DNA from: Oscillospiraceae bacterium
GTDB taxonomy: Bacteria > Bacillota > Clostridia > Oscillospirales > Acutalibacteraceae
Length of the DNA: 53,831 nt
NCBI GenBank assembly: GCA_015065695.1
Contig: SVPT01000004.1
Location: 1 to 53,831 of the forward strand
Direction: 5' to 3'
The translations under genes were made by a program, and so were the position numbers. Below the pieces are notes generated by a model. The model had not been told where the DNA came from and ran no database searches. It saw only the letters and a program-made list of their open reading frames with translations. The number at the start of each line of letters is the position of its first letter. Position 1 is the stretch's first letter. Of the stretch, positions 24,349-33,507 are shown piece by piece.

Positions 24349-25521
24349 CTAAACCCTGCTGATAAATTGCATATCCGTTTCGCCCTGACGCATATACACA
24401 CTCAGCACCAGTCCAAAGCCCAAGTAAAGACACATACTGGACGAACCACCCGCGCTGAAGAAGGGGAGGGTAATACCGATAACGGGCAGCACCACCAGAC
24501 ACATACCGATGTTGAATATGGTCTGGGTGGCGATAAGTCCGAAGAAGCCGAGGCAGATAAAGCGTCCCATGGGGTCGCGGGCGTGCATGGCCGTCCGCAG
24601 GGACATGAGCATTATGGATACTAGCAGAAGCATGACCACCATGCCGCCCACAAAGCCAAATTCCTCGCAGGCAACGGTAAAGATAAGGTCGTTGTGGTCG
24701 GCGGGCACCAGACCGGACTGTATCATACGTCCCTGCTGCCAGCCCTGTCCGGTCAGTCCGCCCGAGCCGACTGCCAGACGACCGAGGGTCTGCTGATAGA
24801 GAGAGCCCAGCTCATCACCCTCGCGGGGGTTGTAGACGGCGCGGATACGCTCTCTCTGGAAGGTGCCCATCAGCTTCCATACGATAGGCAAAGCCGCCAG
24901 TATTCCCGCAAAGCCGATGGCAAGATACTTCCAGCTGATACCGCTGCCGATGAAGATAACCATAGCCATGCAGAGGAACATCAGAGCAGTACCGTGGTCA
25001 CCCTGCAGTATGATGAGACCGACAGGGAAGCCTATGTGTCCCACCAGAGCAAGCAGGTGGGGGAGAGAGTCAAGATTCTTGTTGCGCACAACAACAGAAA
25101 GGTGATAGGGGAAGGTGATAAGGAAGCCGATTTTCATCAGCTCCGAGGGCTGGAAGCTGACACCCGCGATTCGCAGCCACGCCTGGTCGTCCGCGAGGGA
25201 GTATTCACCCGACGCACCGACGCCCACGAAGAAGGTCAGCACGACCAGGAAAATACAGCCGCCACCCACAAGCCACCATAGCTCACCCAGCCGCTCGTAG
25301 TCCATCAGCGAGATGATTACCGCTCCCGCATAGCCCACCAGACAGGCGATTGCCTGCACCAGTGTGGTACGGGTGCCGTTGCTGTGCGTCGCGCTGTACA
25401 CCATCATGCAGCTCATTATAGAGGCGAGAATTATAACCAGCCACATACTCTTATATGTATTCTTGAAATAGTTCACGACAGCGTATACGATGCGCTTGCC
25501 TATGTTCACAGTCTTGTGCAT
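24349..25521 (-). CDS. rodA: Peptidoglycan polymerase RodA/FtsW (SEDS family)
   Basis: Integral membrane glycosyltransferase that polymerises lipid II for wall elongation together with a class B PBP. The 390-residue protein has about ten membrane segments. SEDS signatures include AWLRIAGVSFQPSELMK, ILQGDHGTALMF (with the functional Asp), a large extracellular loop with GSGGLTGQGW and ADHNDLIFTVACEEFGFVGG, and LPFFSAGGSSS. Length and the absence of mreB/ftsZ neighbours leave RodA versus FtsW/SpoVE open, but the loop reads as RodA. The start at 25521 has a GGGAGG site and its own promoter, back to back with the fhs promoter. Confidence 0.9.
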   Translation of the reverse strand: MHKTVNIGKRIVYAVVNYFKNTYKSMWLVIILASIMSCMMVYSATHSNGTRTTLVQAIACLVGYAGAVIISLMDYERLGELWWLVGGGCIFLVVLTFFVGVGASGEYSLADDQAWLRIAGVSFQPSELMKIGFLITFPYHLSVVVRNKNLDSLPHLLALVGHIGFPVGLIILQGDHGTALMFLCMAMVIFIGSGISWKYLAIGFAGILAALPIVWKLMGTFQRERIRAVYNPREGDELGSLYQQTLGRLAVGSGGLTGQGWQQGRMIQSGLVPADHNDLIFTVACEEFGFVGGMVVMLLLVSIMLMSLRTAMHARDPMGRFICLGFFGLIATQTIFNIGMCLVVLPVIGITLPFFSAGGSSSMCLYLGFGLVLSVYMRQGETDMQFISRV

Positions 25522-25562
25522 AGCTGCCTCCCATAAGAAAGTTACAAATTTTTTGCTTTTAC

Positions 25563-25591
25563 ATTATATAATTCTTGTAGCAATACTTCAA
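25563..25591 (-). promoter_or_regulatory. rodA promoter
   Basis: Reverse-strand TTGAAG (25586-25591), 17-base spacer, TATAAT (25563-25568). Its -35 is only nine bases from the -35 of the divergent fhs promoter. Confidence 0.7.
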
Positions 25592-25600
25592 GTAAAATAC

Positions 25601-25629
25601 TTTAAACATTGCATGAACTATGGTATAAT
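25601..25629 (+). promoter_or_regulatory. fhs promoter
   Basis: TTTAAA (25601-25606), 17-base spacer, TATAAT (25624-25629) preceded by TGG (extended -10), which offsets the weak -35. Confidence 0.65.
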
Positions 25630-25696
25630 GCTCTGGTAATATAATGTGCGCAGTGTACACATATGACAGAACAACGAAAAAACGAGGAGTCGTGTT

Positions 25697-27361
25697 ATGC
25701 TTACAGATATTCAGATAGCCCAGCAGACCGTCATGCGCCCCATCACCGAGGTGGCTGCGGAACTGGGTATTGCGGACGACCAGCTTGAGCTGTACGGCAG
25801 ATATAAGGCCAAGCTGTCCGAGGAGCTGTGCCGCAGACTGGCTGATGCCCCGCAGGGCAAGCTCATTCTTGTAACCGCCATCAACCCCACTCCCGCGGGA
25901 GAGGGCAAGACCACCACCAGCGTCGGTCTCGGTCAGGCTATGGCAAAGATTGGCAAGAAGACGGTCATCGCTCTGCGCGAACCCTCTCTGGGCCCTGTTT
26001 TCGGCGTAAAGGGCGGTGCTGCCGGTGGCGGATATGCTCAGGTGGTGCCCATGGAGGACATCAACCTCCACTTCACCGGCGACATTCACGCCGTAACAGC
26101 AGCCAACAATCTGCTCTGCGCTCTGCTTGATAACCACATTCAGCAGGGCAATGCTCTCAATATCGACCCCCGCCGTATCCTCATCAGCAGATGCATGGAT
26201 ATGAACGACCGTGAGCTGCGTTCCATCATCGCCGGTCTGGGCGGCAAGGCAAACGGTGTCCCCCGTGAGGACGGCTTCATCATCTCCGTTGCCAGCGAGG
26301 TAATGGCAATCCTGTGCCTCGCCGACAGCATCGCCGACCTCAAGGAGCGTTTTGGACGTATTCTCATCGCGTACACCTACAGCGGCGAGCCCGTTTTCGC
26401 CTCTGACATAAATGCTCAGGGCGCAATGACCGCTCTGATGAAGGAAGCCATCAAGCCCAATCTGGTGCAGACACTGGAGGGTACCCCTGCGCTGATGCAT
26501 GGCGGTCCCTTTGCAAACATCGCCCACGGCTGCAACTCGGTGCGCGCCACCCGCTGCGCCATGGGTCTTGCCGATTACTGCATCACCGAAGCGGGCTTCG
26601 GCTCCGACCTCGGCGCAGAGAAGTTCTTTGACATCAAGTGCCGTAAGGCAGGACTCAAGCCCTCTGCCGTCGTGCTGGTCGCAACAGTGCGCGCCCTCAA
26701 GTACAACGGCGGCATTGCCAAGGATCAGCTCAAGGACGAGAATCTCGAGGCATTGGAAAAGGGCATAGTAAATCTCCGTGCCCACATTGATAACCTCACT
26801 CAGTTCGGTATTCCCGTTGTGGTTGCCATCAACCGCTTCCCCACCGACACCGATGCCGAGCTGGCAGCGGTAAAGCAGCACTGTGAGCAGTGGGGTGTGC
26901 GCTGCGCATTGTCCGACGTTTTCGGCAAGGGCGGCGACGGCGGCATCGAGCTGGCACAGGCGGTCTGCGAGGCTGCCGACGAGCCCTCCGATTTCCACTG
27001 CCTGTACGATGCGGCTGACAGCCTTGAGGATAAGATTTCCGCTATCGCCCGCAAGGTGTACGGCGCTGACCGCGTGGAGTTCACCGCAGAGGCAAAGAAG
27101 AGCATCGCCGCGCTGGGTGATATGGCAGACGGTCTGCCGGTGTGCATCGCCAAGACCCAGTATTCCCTCAGCGATGACCCCACGAAGCTGGGAAGACCCA
27201 CCGGCTTCACCATCTCGGTGCGCAATGTGCGCCTGTCCCGTGGTGCGGGCTTTGTGGTGGCACTTACCGGTGACATCATGACCATGCCCGGTCTGCCCAG
27301 AGTACCCGCCGCCAACAATATCGACGTCGGGGAAGACGGAAGCATCTCCGGTCTGTTCTGA
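25697..27361 (+). CDS. fhs: Formate--tetrahydrofolate ligase
   Basis: Makes 10-formyl-tetrahydrofolate from formate, ATP and tetrahydrofolate, feeding purine synthesis and one-carbon metabolism. The 554 residues match the usual length. Visible features are the P-loop [13 protein letters not shown] (65-77), [21 protein letters not shown] near 98-118 and [10 protein letters not shown] near the C-terminus. No other Wood-Ljungdahl gene is nearby, so an anabolic role is more likely than acetogenesis. The start follows a GAGGAG site. tsaE begins nine bases after its stop, so the tsa genes are probably co-transcribed with it. Confidence 0.96.
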   Translation: MLTDIQIAQQTVMRPITEVAAELGIADDQLELYGRYKAKLSEELCRRLADAPQGKLILVTAINPTPAGEGKTTTSVGLGQAMAKIGKKTVIALREPSLGPVFGVKGGAAGGGYAQVVPMEDINLHFTGDIHAVTAANNLLCALLDNHIQQGNALNIDPRRILISRCMDMNDRELRSIIAGLGGKANGVPREDGFIISVASEVMAILCLADSIADLKERFGRILIAYTYSGEPVFASDINAQGAMTALMKEAIKPNLVQTLEGTPALMHGGPFANIAHGCNSVRATRCAMGLADYCITEAGFGSDLGAEKFFDIKCRKAGLKPSAVVLVATVRALKYNGGIAKDQLKDENLEALEKGIVNLRAHIDNLTQFGIPVVVAINRFPTDTDAELAAVKQHCEQWGVRCALSDVFGKGGDGGIELAQAVCEAADEPSDFHCLYDAADSLEDKISAIARKVYGADRVEFTAEAKKSIAALGDMADGLPVCIAKTQYSLSDDPTKLGRPTGFTISVRNVRLSRGAGFVVALTGDIMTMPGLPRVPAANNIDVGEDGSISGLF

Positions 27362-27370
27362 TTCAGCACA

Positions 27371-27817
27371 ATGGCTGATATGCACATAACAACAAATTCT
27401 GCTGCCGAAACCGAAGAGGTCGCCAGACAGTTTGCCCTCACCCTCAGGGGTGACGAAACCGTTGCCATGTTTGGCGGCATGGGCATGGGCAAGACCGCCT
27501 TTACACGAGGGCTTGCCGCAGGGCTGGGCATAGACCCCGCCGAGGTTTCCAGCCCCACCTTCGCCATTGCCCATGAGCATCGCGGCGAAAGGGCGCGGCT
27601 GTACCACTACGATATGTACCGCGTGGAAACATGGGAGGAGCTGGACTCCACCGGCTTTGAGGAAGAGCTGGGACGGTGCGTTTCCGTGGTGGAATGGAGC
27701 GAGAATATAGAAAACGCACTGCCGCTGCCTCGCTGGGAGGTGCGTATCTCTACGGGAGAAAGCAGTGAGCAGCGCAATATAGATATAAGGTATATAACGG
27801 AGGAGGACGGTCAGTGA
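27371..27817 (+). CDS. tsaE: tRNA threonylcarbamoyladenosine ATPase TsaE
   Basis: ATPase that drives the TsaBDE complex making t6A at position 37 of ANN-reading tRNAs. The 148-residue protein has Walker A GGMGMGKTAFTRG (38-50), the SSPTFAIAHEH switch and HYDMYRVE, followed by VVEWSENI, all family hallmarks. It overlaps tsaB by four bases (GTGA), which couples their translation. tsaD is not in the window. Confidence 0.95.
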   Translation: MADMHITTNSAAETEEVARQFALTLRGDETVAMFGGMGMGKTAFTRGLAAGLGIDPAEVSSPTFAIAHEHRGERARLYHYDMYRVETWEELDSTGFEEELGRCVSVVEWSENIENALPLPRWEVRISTGESSEQRNIDIRYITEEDGQ

Positions 27818-28536
27818 ACATTCTTGCCATAGACAGCTCGGCTGTAACGGCAGGCTGCGCGGTGCTCAGCGATGGGCGGCTGCTGTCCTCCGGTTTTGTA
27901 AATATCGGTCTGACCCACAGCCAGACCCTGCTTCCCCTCATCGACCGCACCCTTGCTTCCGCAGGGCTAAAGCCCGGTGACGTTGACTGCGTTGCCGTTT
28001 CCGCCGGCCCCGGCTCGTTTACCGGTGTGCGCATAGGCGTTGCCGCGGCGAAGGGTATGGCTTTTAAGAGCAATATTCCCTGCGCCGCAGTCTCCACGCT
28101 GGAAGCCATCGCATACGGTGCGGCGGGACTGGAGGGTATATGCTGCGCGGTTATGGACGCCCGGCGTGAGCAGGTGTACAACGGGCTTTTCCATCTGGAT
28201 TATCCCGATACTGTCACCCGCCTGACCGATGACCGTGCCCTTGCCATTGCTGACCTGTGCAGCGAGCTGGAGGGCACAGAGGGCACCATATGGCTGTGCG
28301 GTGACGGTGCGGAGCTGTGCATGAAGCACATGAGCGAGTGCAGCGCACTGGCGGAGCGTGTGCGGCTGGCTCCCGAGCCGCTGCGCCGACAAAACGGTCT
28401 GGGTGTTGCCCGTGCGGCGGCAAAGCTCGCGGAGAGCGGCGCACTGACCGACAGCGCAGAGCTTGTGCCCATCTACCTGCGCCTGCCGCAGGCAGAAAGG
28501 GAGCTTAACAGCAGACAGGCAGGACTGAAAAAATAA
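27814..28536 (+). CDS. tsaB: t6A complex subunit TsaB
   Basis: ASKHA-fold scaffold partner of TsaD in t6A synthesis. The 240 residues begin with the typical MNILAIDSSAVTAGCAV and contain LTHSQTLLPLIDRTL and VSAGPGSFTGVRIGVAAAKG (about 64-83), the family signature. The GTG start overlaps the tsaE stop. The C-terminal half is degenerate relative to TsaD, as usual. Downstream, rpiB lies 87 bases away with its own GGAGG site; a promoter there is not evident. Confidence 0.95.
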   Translation: MNILAIDSSAVTAGCAVLSDGRLLSSGFVNIGLTHSQTLLPLIDRTLASAGLKPGDVDCVAVSAGPGSFTGVRIGVAAAKGMAFKSNIPCAAVSTLEAIAYGAAGLEGICCAVMDARREQVYNGLFHLDYPDTVTRLTDDRALAIADLCSELEGTEGTIWLCGDGAELCMKHMSECSALAERVRLAPEPLRRQNGLGVARAAAKLAESGALTDSAELVPIYLRLPQAERELNSRQAGLKK

Positions 28537-28623
28537 ACCAAACCAAGACAGAAACATAACAAAGGTATTCCGCAGCAAAGGCTGCCGAGTATAAATATTT
28601 TTAGAAAAACGGAGGTATATGTT

Positions 28624-29067
28624 ATGTTGGCAATAGGCTGTGATCACGGTGGCGTTGCCCTGAAGAATCAAGTGCTGCAGTGGCTTCGGGACAATAATAT
28701 TGAGTATAAGGACTTCGGCACCAATACCGAAGAATCTATAAATTACGCGCCCATCGCGGTGAAGGTTGCCCGGAGCATCACCTCCGGCGAGTGTGACCGA
28801 GGCATACTCATCTGCGGCACCGGCATAGGTATGTCGCTGGCGGCAAACAAGGTAAAGGGAATCAGAGCGGCTGTCTGCTCCAACAGCTTTGAGGCACGCT
28901 ATACCCGCCTGCACAACGATGCAAATATCCTCTGCCTTGGCGCAAGAGTTATCGGTCTCGGTGTTGCCATCGACCTGATTTACACCTTCCTCAACACACA
29001 CTTCGAGGGCGGCAGACATCAGGAGCGCATCGACGAAATTGCCAAAATCGAGAACGGCGAGATGTAA
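28624..29067 (+). CDS. rpiB: Ribose-5-phosphate isomerase B
   Basis: Interconverts ribose 5-phosphate and ribulose 5-phosphate (pentose phosphate pathway). The 147 residues show CDHGGVALK (6-14), the catalytic Cys64 in ILICGTGIGMSLAANK and the helix GIRAAVCSNSFEARYTRLHNDAN with the phosphate-binding Arg and His residues. No galactose/tagatose genes are nearby, so RpiB fits better than LacA/LacB. The ribosome site is CGGAGG. Confidence 0.94.
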   Translation: MLAIGCDHGGVALKNQVLQWLRDNNIEYKDFGTNTEESINYAPIAVKVARSITSGECDRGILICGTGIGMSLAANKVKGIRAAVCSNSFEARYTRLHNDANILCLGARVIGLGVAIDLIYTFLNTHFEGGRHQERIDEIAKIENGEM

Positions 29068-29163
29068 TGATTGCCGCGCTCGGTTTTGTGTAAGAATATA
29101 GTAAGAGTATATTTTGTAATATATACAACAAAATCAGATACACAAGACGAGGAATAACATATT

Positions 29164-30558
29164 ATGAAAAGAACAGAGATACGCACGCTGTACGCCGAGG
29201 CACAGAAGCTGGGCGGCAGCCAGGTAACGGTGGCAGGCTGGGTCCGCACCGTCCGTGATTCCAAGGCACTGGGCTTCATCGAGCTCAACGACGGAAGCTG
29301 CTTCAAGGGCGTTCAGGTAGTCTTTGAGAGCGACAAGCTGGAAAACTACAAGGAAATTGCCTCCCAGAATGTGGGCGCGGCACTGGTTGTTACCGGTACG
29401 CTTATCCTCACCCCCGAGGCAAAGCAGCCCTTTGAAATCAACGCCACCGCCATCGAGGTAGAGGGCGCGTCCGCTCCCGAATATCCCCTGCAGAAGAAGC
29501 GTCATTCGCTGGAGTATCTGCGCACCGTCGCACATCTGCGTCCCCGCACCAACACCTTCAGCGCCGCATTCCGCGTGCGCTCCGCAGCGGCATTCGCTAT
29601 CCACAGCTTCTTCACCGGTCGCGGTTTCACCTATGTCCATACCCCCCTCATCACCGGCAGCGACTGCGAGGGCGCAGGCGAGATGTTCACCGTCACCACC
29701 CTTGACATGAACAAGCTGCCCGTGGACGACAAGGGCGCGGTGGATTTCACCGAGGACTTCTTCGGCAAGCACACCTCCCTGACCGTTTCCGGTCAGCTTG
29801 AGGCCGAGTGCATGGCAATGGCATTCGGCAAGGTGTACACCTTCGGACCCACCTTCCGCGCAGAGGAATCCTACACCGCCCGCCACGCCGCAGAGTTCTG
29901 GATGATTGAGCCGGAAATCGCCTTTGCCGACCTCAACGACGATATGGATCTGGCTCAGGATATGATCAAGTACATCATTTCCTATGTGCTTGAGAACTGC
30001 CCGCAGGACATCGACTTCTTCAACCAGTTTGTCGATAAGGGACTGCGTGAGCGTCTGGAGAGCATCGTTGCCTCCGACTTTGCCCGCATCACCTACACCG
30101 AGGCAGTCAAGCTGCTTGAGCAGCACAACGACAGCTTCGAGTACAAGGTAAGCTGGGGCACCGACCTGCAGACCGAGCATGAGCGTTATCTGACCGAGCA
30201 GGTGTTCAAGAAGCCGGTATTCGTTACCGACTATCCCAAGGAAATCAAGTCCTTCTATATGCGCCTCAACGATGACGGCAAGACCGTCGCCGCAGCCGAC
30301 CTGCTGGTTCCCGGCATCGGCGAGATAGTGGGCGGCAGCCAGAGAGAAGAGCGTCTGGACGTGCTGCTCGAGCGTATGAAGGAGCTGGGTCTCAAGGAAG
30401 AGGACTACTGGTGGTATCTTGAGCTGCGCAAGTATGGCGGCTGCAAGCACGCCGGCTTCGGTCTGGGCTTTGAGCGCATGATTATGTACCTCACCGGCAT
30501 CGCCAACATCCGCGACGTGCTGCCCTTCCCCCGTACCACCGGCACTGCGGAGTTCTAA
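29164..30558 (+). CDS. asnS: Asparaginyl-tRNA synthetase
   Basis: Class IIb synthetase charging tRNA-Asn. The 464 residues have an N-terminal OB-fold (about 15-105; [18 protein letters not shown]) and a catalytic domain with motif 2 ([19 protein letters not shown]) and motif 3 ([15 protein letters not shown]). The AsnRS-type VKLLEQ and [13 protein letters not shown] segments distinguish it from AspRS. The 96-base upstream gap holds AT-rich, dyad-like sequence but is too short for a T-box. The aspartate aminotransferase gene follows 33 bases later, making an Asp/Asn-themed pair. Confidence 0.95.
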   Translation: MKRTEIRTLYAEAQKLGGSQVTVAGWVRTVRDSKALGFIELNDGSCFKGVQVVFESDKLENYKEIASQNVGAALVVTGTLILTPEAKQPFEINATAIEVEGASAPEYPLQKKRHSLEYLRTVAHLRPRTNTFSAAFRVRSAAAFAIHSFFTGRGFTYVHTPLITGSDCEGAGEMFTVTTLDMNKLPVDDKGAVDFTEDFFGKHTSLTVSGQLEAECMAMAFGKVYTFGPTFRAEESYTARHAAEFWMIEPEIAFADLNDDMDLAQDMIKYIISYVLENCPQDIDFFNQFVDKGLRERLESIVASDFARITYTEAVKLLEQHNDSFEYKVSWGTDLQTEHERYLTEQVFKKPVFVTDYPKEIKSFYMRLNDDGKTVAAADLLVPGIGEIVGGSQREERLDVLLERMKELGLKEEDYWWYLELRKYGGCKHAGFGLGFERMIMYLTGIANIRDVLPFPRTTGTAEF

Positions 30559-30591
30559 TCAACACATAATTTTGATGGAGATGAATTACCA

Positions 30592-31872
30592 ATGATACCC
30601 TATGTAGAAATGAGCCGCGAGCAGCTTCTGCAGGAAAAGAAGCTGCTTACGGTCAGATACGAGCAGTTCCGTGAGCAGGGACTGAACCTCAACATGAGCA
30701 GAGGTATCCCCTGCGCGGAGCAGCTTGAGCTTTCCATGCCCATGCTGGACATAGTCAACTCCGGCTCCGACCTGCACACTGTCACCGGCGCAGACTGCCG
30801 CAACTACGGCATCGTTGACGGTATTCCCGAGGTCAAGAAGCTTTTCGCAGACCTCTTCGGGGTTACTACCGATGAAATCATCGTTCTTGGCAACTCCAGC
30901 CTGAACATGATGTTCGATACCATATCCTCTGCCATGGCACACGGTCTGCTGGGCGGTGAGCCCTGGGCAAATCAGGGACGCATAAAGTTCCTCTGCCCCA
31001 GCCCCGGCTATGACCGCCACTTCGGCATCACTGAGTATTTCGACATCGACATGATTCCCATCGAGATAAACGAAGACGGTCCCGACATGGACACCATAGA
31101 GAAGCTGGTGGAATCCGACCCCATGGTAAAGGGTATCTGGTGCGTTCCCAAGTATTCCAACCCCACTGGTGTTACCTATTCTGACGAAACGGTCATGCGC
31201 ATGGCACGGCTCAAGCCCGCCGCAAAGGATTTCCGCATCTTCTGGGACAACGCCTACTCGGTGCATTACCTCTTCGGTGAGGATAAGCAGATAGTCAATA
31301 TTCTGCATGAATGCAAGAAGAACGGCAATCCCAACATGGTATATATGTACTTCTCCACCTCCAAGATTACCTTCCCCGGCGCGGGTCTGGCAGGCATGGC
31401 AACCTCTCTGGAGAATGTCAACGCAATCAAGGCCCGTATGTCGGTGCAGACCATCGGCGGCGACAAGATCAATCAGCTCCGCCATATGCGCTTCTTCGGC
31501 AACATCGACGGACTGATGACACAGATGGAAAAGCACGCCGAGATTCTGCGTCCCCGCTTCACCGCCGTTCAGGAAACCCTGACCAAGGAGATTGGTGACA
31601 GCGGCGCAGCACAGTGGAGCGACCCGCAGGGCGGCTATTTCGTCAGCTTTGACACCATGGACGGCTGCGCACGCCGCACCGTTGAGCTGTGCGCACAGGC
31701 AGGCGTTACCCTGACTCCCGCAGGCGCAACCTATCCCTACCACCGCGACCCCCGCGACAGAAACATACGCATCGCCCCCACCTCTCCCACAATAGAGAAT
31801 CTCATCACAGCGATGAGCATACTGGCTGTGTGCGCACGTCTGTCCGCCATCGAAAAGCTGCTGGCGCAGTAA
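30592..31872 (+). CDS. Aspartate aminotransferase, type Ic (MocR-like fold type I)
   Basis: PLP enzyme transferring the amino group between aspartate and 2-oxoglutarate. The 426 residues match the subgroup described as Aminotran_MocR / AspAT type 1c rather than classical AspC. It has the N-terminal LNMSRGIPCAEQLELS, CVPKYSNPTGVTYSD (about 183-197), FWDNAYSVHYL and the PLP lysine in YFSTSKITFPGAG (Lys258). A C-terminal arginine for the substrate carboxylate lies in RNIRIAPTSPT. It follows asnS at 33 bases with a GGAGATG site and is probably in the same operon. Confidence 0.9.
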   Translation: MIPYVEMSREQLLQEKKLLTVRYEQFREQGLNLNMSRGIPCAEQLELSMPMLDIVNSGSDLHTVTGADCRNYGIVDGIPEVKKLFADLFGVTTDEIIVLGNSSLNMMFDTISSAMAHGLLGGEPWANQGRIKFLCPSPGYDRHFGITEYFDIDMIPIEINEDGPDMDTIEKLVESDPMVKGIWCVPKYSNPTGVTYSDETVMRMARLKPAAKDFRIFWDNAYSVHYLFGEDKQIVNILHECKKNGNPNMVYMYFSTSKITFPGAGLAGMATSLENVNAIKARMSVQTIGGDKINQLRHMRFFGNIDGLMTQMEKHAEILRPRFTAVQETLTKEIGDSGAAQWSDPQGGYFVSFDTMDGCARRTVELCAQAGVTLTPAGATYPYHRDPRDRNIRIAPTSPTIENLITAMSILAVCARLSAIEKLLAQ

Positions 31873-31921
31873 GGGAAAAACAGGCGGCAGCACTGCTCGT
31901 ATATACTCTGTTAATAAACGA

Positions 31922-31950
31922 TTGACATTTTTGGCGTAAGCAATTATAAT
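31922..31950 (+). promoter_or_regulatory. secDF promoter
   Basis: TTGACA (31922-31927), 17-base spacer, TATAAT (31945-31950), a full consensus. Confidence 0.87.
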
Positions 31951-32006
31951 ACCTATGTTATGCCCTGAAGAGTTCACCGGCTTTGGGACACATATTTTGG
32001 AAAAAA

Positions 32007-32045
32007 GGTGTGTATTTTCCGCTCTTAAAAAGGGGAATACACGCC
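32007..32045 (+). promoter_or_regulatory. Leader hairpin upstream of secD
   Basis: Fourteen base pairs including G-U pairs (left arm GGTGTGTATTTTCC, right arm GGGGAATACACGCC), 11-base loop. It ends eight bases before the AGGAGG ribosome site of secD and has no T run, so it is not a terminator. It may protect or regulate the message. Confidence 0.6.
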
Positions 32046-32067
32046 GAAAAACAGGAGGAAGAAGCTA

Positions 32068-33507
32068 ATGAAGCGAGTTGGCAAGCCGTGGTTCTTTGTC
32101 GTCGCGCTCGTTATCTTTGCCCTTGCCTACTTTACGTTCTTCGGAGCGTACGGTGTGGACGAGGAAGGTAACGAGAAGACGTTTGTCCGCGGAGTCAAGG
32201 ATATCCGCTGGGGTACCGACATTCAGGGAGGTGTCAGCGTTACTTTCGGTCCGAAGTCGGACGTAGACGCCACCGACCTGCAGATGAGTGCCGTAAAGGC
32301 AACACTGGAAAGCCGTCTGGTCAACAGCGGTGTTACCGATTACGAGCTGTTCACCGATAATGCAAGCGACCGTATTATGATCAGCTTCCCTTGGAAGGAC
32401 GGTCAGGTACAGGATCCCAAGGCAACCATCGACGAGCTGTCCGCAACCGCACAGCTCATGTTCGTTGAGGGTGCCCCCGAAACCTATCTTGTCGGCTATC
32501 ATACCGACGACAACGGCGACATCACCTATGCTGAGGACGCCAATGGCAACCTCTTCCCCGTCGCAGTGGAAGGCAAGCACGTAGACAAGGCTGAGGTCAT
32601 GACCAATCAGCAGAACGGTCAGATCATCGTTTCTCTGGACTTCACCAAGGAGGGCGCACAGCTCTTCGCAGAGGCAACCCAGAGACAGCTGAACAACTAC
32701 ATATCCATCTGGATGGACTCCACCATGATTTCCTGCCCCGTTGTCAATGACGTTATCTCCGAGGGCAAGGCAACCATCACCAAGCCCGGTGGATTCGATG
32801 CTGACGAGGCATCCACCCTTGTCAACAACATCAACGGCGGCGCACTGCCCTTCACCCTTGAGACTAAGGACTACGACGTTGTTGACCCCACTCTGGGTAA
32901 GTCCTCCCTGAAGGCCATGGCTATTGCCGGCATCATTGCTTTCGCACTGATCTGCCTGTTCATGATCTTCTACTATCGCCTGCCCGGCTTCGTTGCCTGC
33001 ATCGCTCTGCTCGGTCAGGCTGCCGGTTCTCTGGCAATGGTCTCCGGACTGTTCCCCATCTTCAACAGCTTTACCCTTACCCTGCCCGGTATCGCCGGTA
33101 TCATACTCTCCGTTGGTATGGGTGTTGACGCCAATATCATCACCAACGAGCGTATCCGCGAAGAAATCCGCAAGGGCAAGACCATCGACGGTGCTATCGA
33201 TTCCGGTAACGAGAACAGCTTCTCTTCCATCTTCGATGGCAACATCACCGTTATCATCGTAGCAGTCATTCTCATGGGCGTATTCGGTCCTCCCGACAGC
33301 CTGTGGAACAAGCTGCTCACTCCGTTCCTTTGGATGTTCCCCGCCGCCACCACCGGTGCCATCTATTCCTTCGGCTACACCCTGCTGGCAGGCGTTATCT
33401 TCAACTTCCTCATGGGCGTTACTGCATCCCGCATTATGCTCAAGTCGCTGTCCCGCTTCAATATCTTCCGCAAGAGATGGCTGTATGGAGGTGCTGACGA
33501 GAAATGA
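32068..33507 (+). CDS. secD: Protein translocase subunit SecD
   Basis: Helps SecYEG pull preproteins across the membrane using the ion gradient. The 479 residues have TM1 (about 8-28), the P1 domain starting IRWGTDIQGGVSVTF (D-L/I-x-G-G motif) and ending near LPFTLE, and five C-terminal membrane segments. These carry GIILSVGMGVDANIITNERIREE (RND motif with the Asp) and SSIFDGNITVIIVAVIL. It is encoded separately from SecF but overlaps it by four bases (ATGA), so the two are coupled. Confidence 0.95.
   Translation: MKRVGKPWFFVVALVIFALAYFTFFGAYGVDEEGNEKTFVRGVKDIRWGTDIQGGVSVTFGPKSDVDATDLQMSAVKATLESRLVNSGVTDYELFTDNASDRIMISFPWKDGQVQDPKATIDELSATAQLMFVEGAPETYLVGYHTDDNGDITYAEDANGNLFPVAVEGKHVDKAEVMTNQQNGQIIVSLDFTKEGAQLFAEATQRQLNNYISIWMDSTMISCPVVNDVISEGKATITKPGGFDADEASTLVNNINGGALPFTLETKDYDVVDPTLGKSSLKAMAIAGIIAFALICLFMIFYYRLPGFVACIALLGQAAGSLAMVSGLFPIFNSFTLTLPGIAGIILSVGMGVDANIITNERIREEIRKGKTIDGAIDSGNENSFSSIFDGNITVIIVAVILMGVFGPPDSLWNKLLTPFLWMFPAATTGAIYSFGYTLLAGVIFNFLMGVTASRIMLKSLSRFNIFRKRWLYGGADEK

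Noticed and set aside
25559..27607. A 682-codon reverse frame opposite fhs
   Set aside because: Shadow of fhs and tsaE on the other strand; no start signals and no known motifs.
29068..29163. T-box riboswitch upstream of asnS
   Set aside because: The gap is under 100 bases and lacks the T-box sequence TGGNACCGCG and a terminator.
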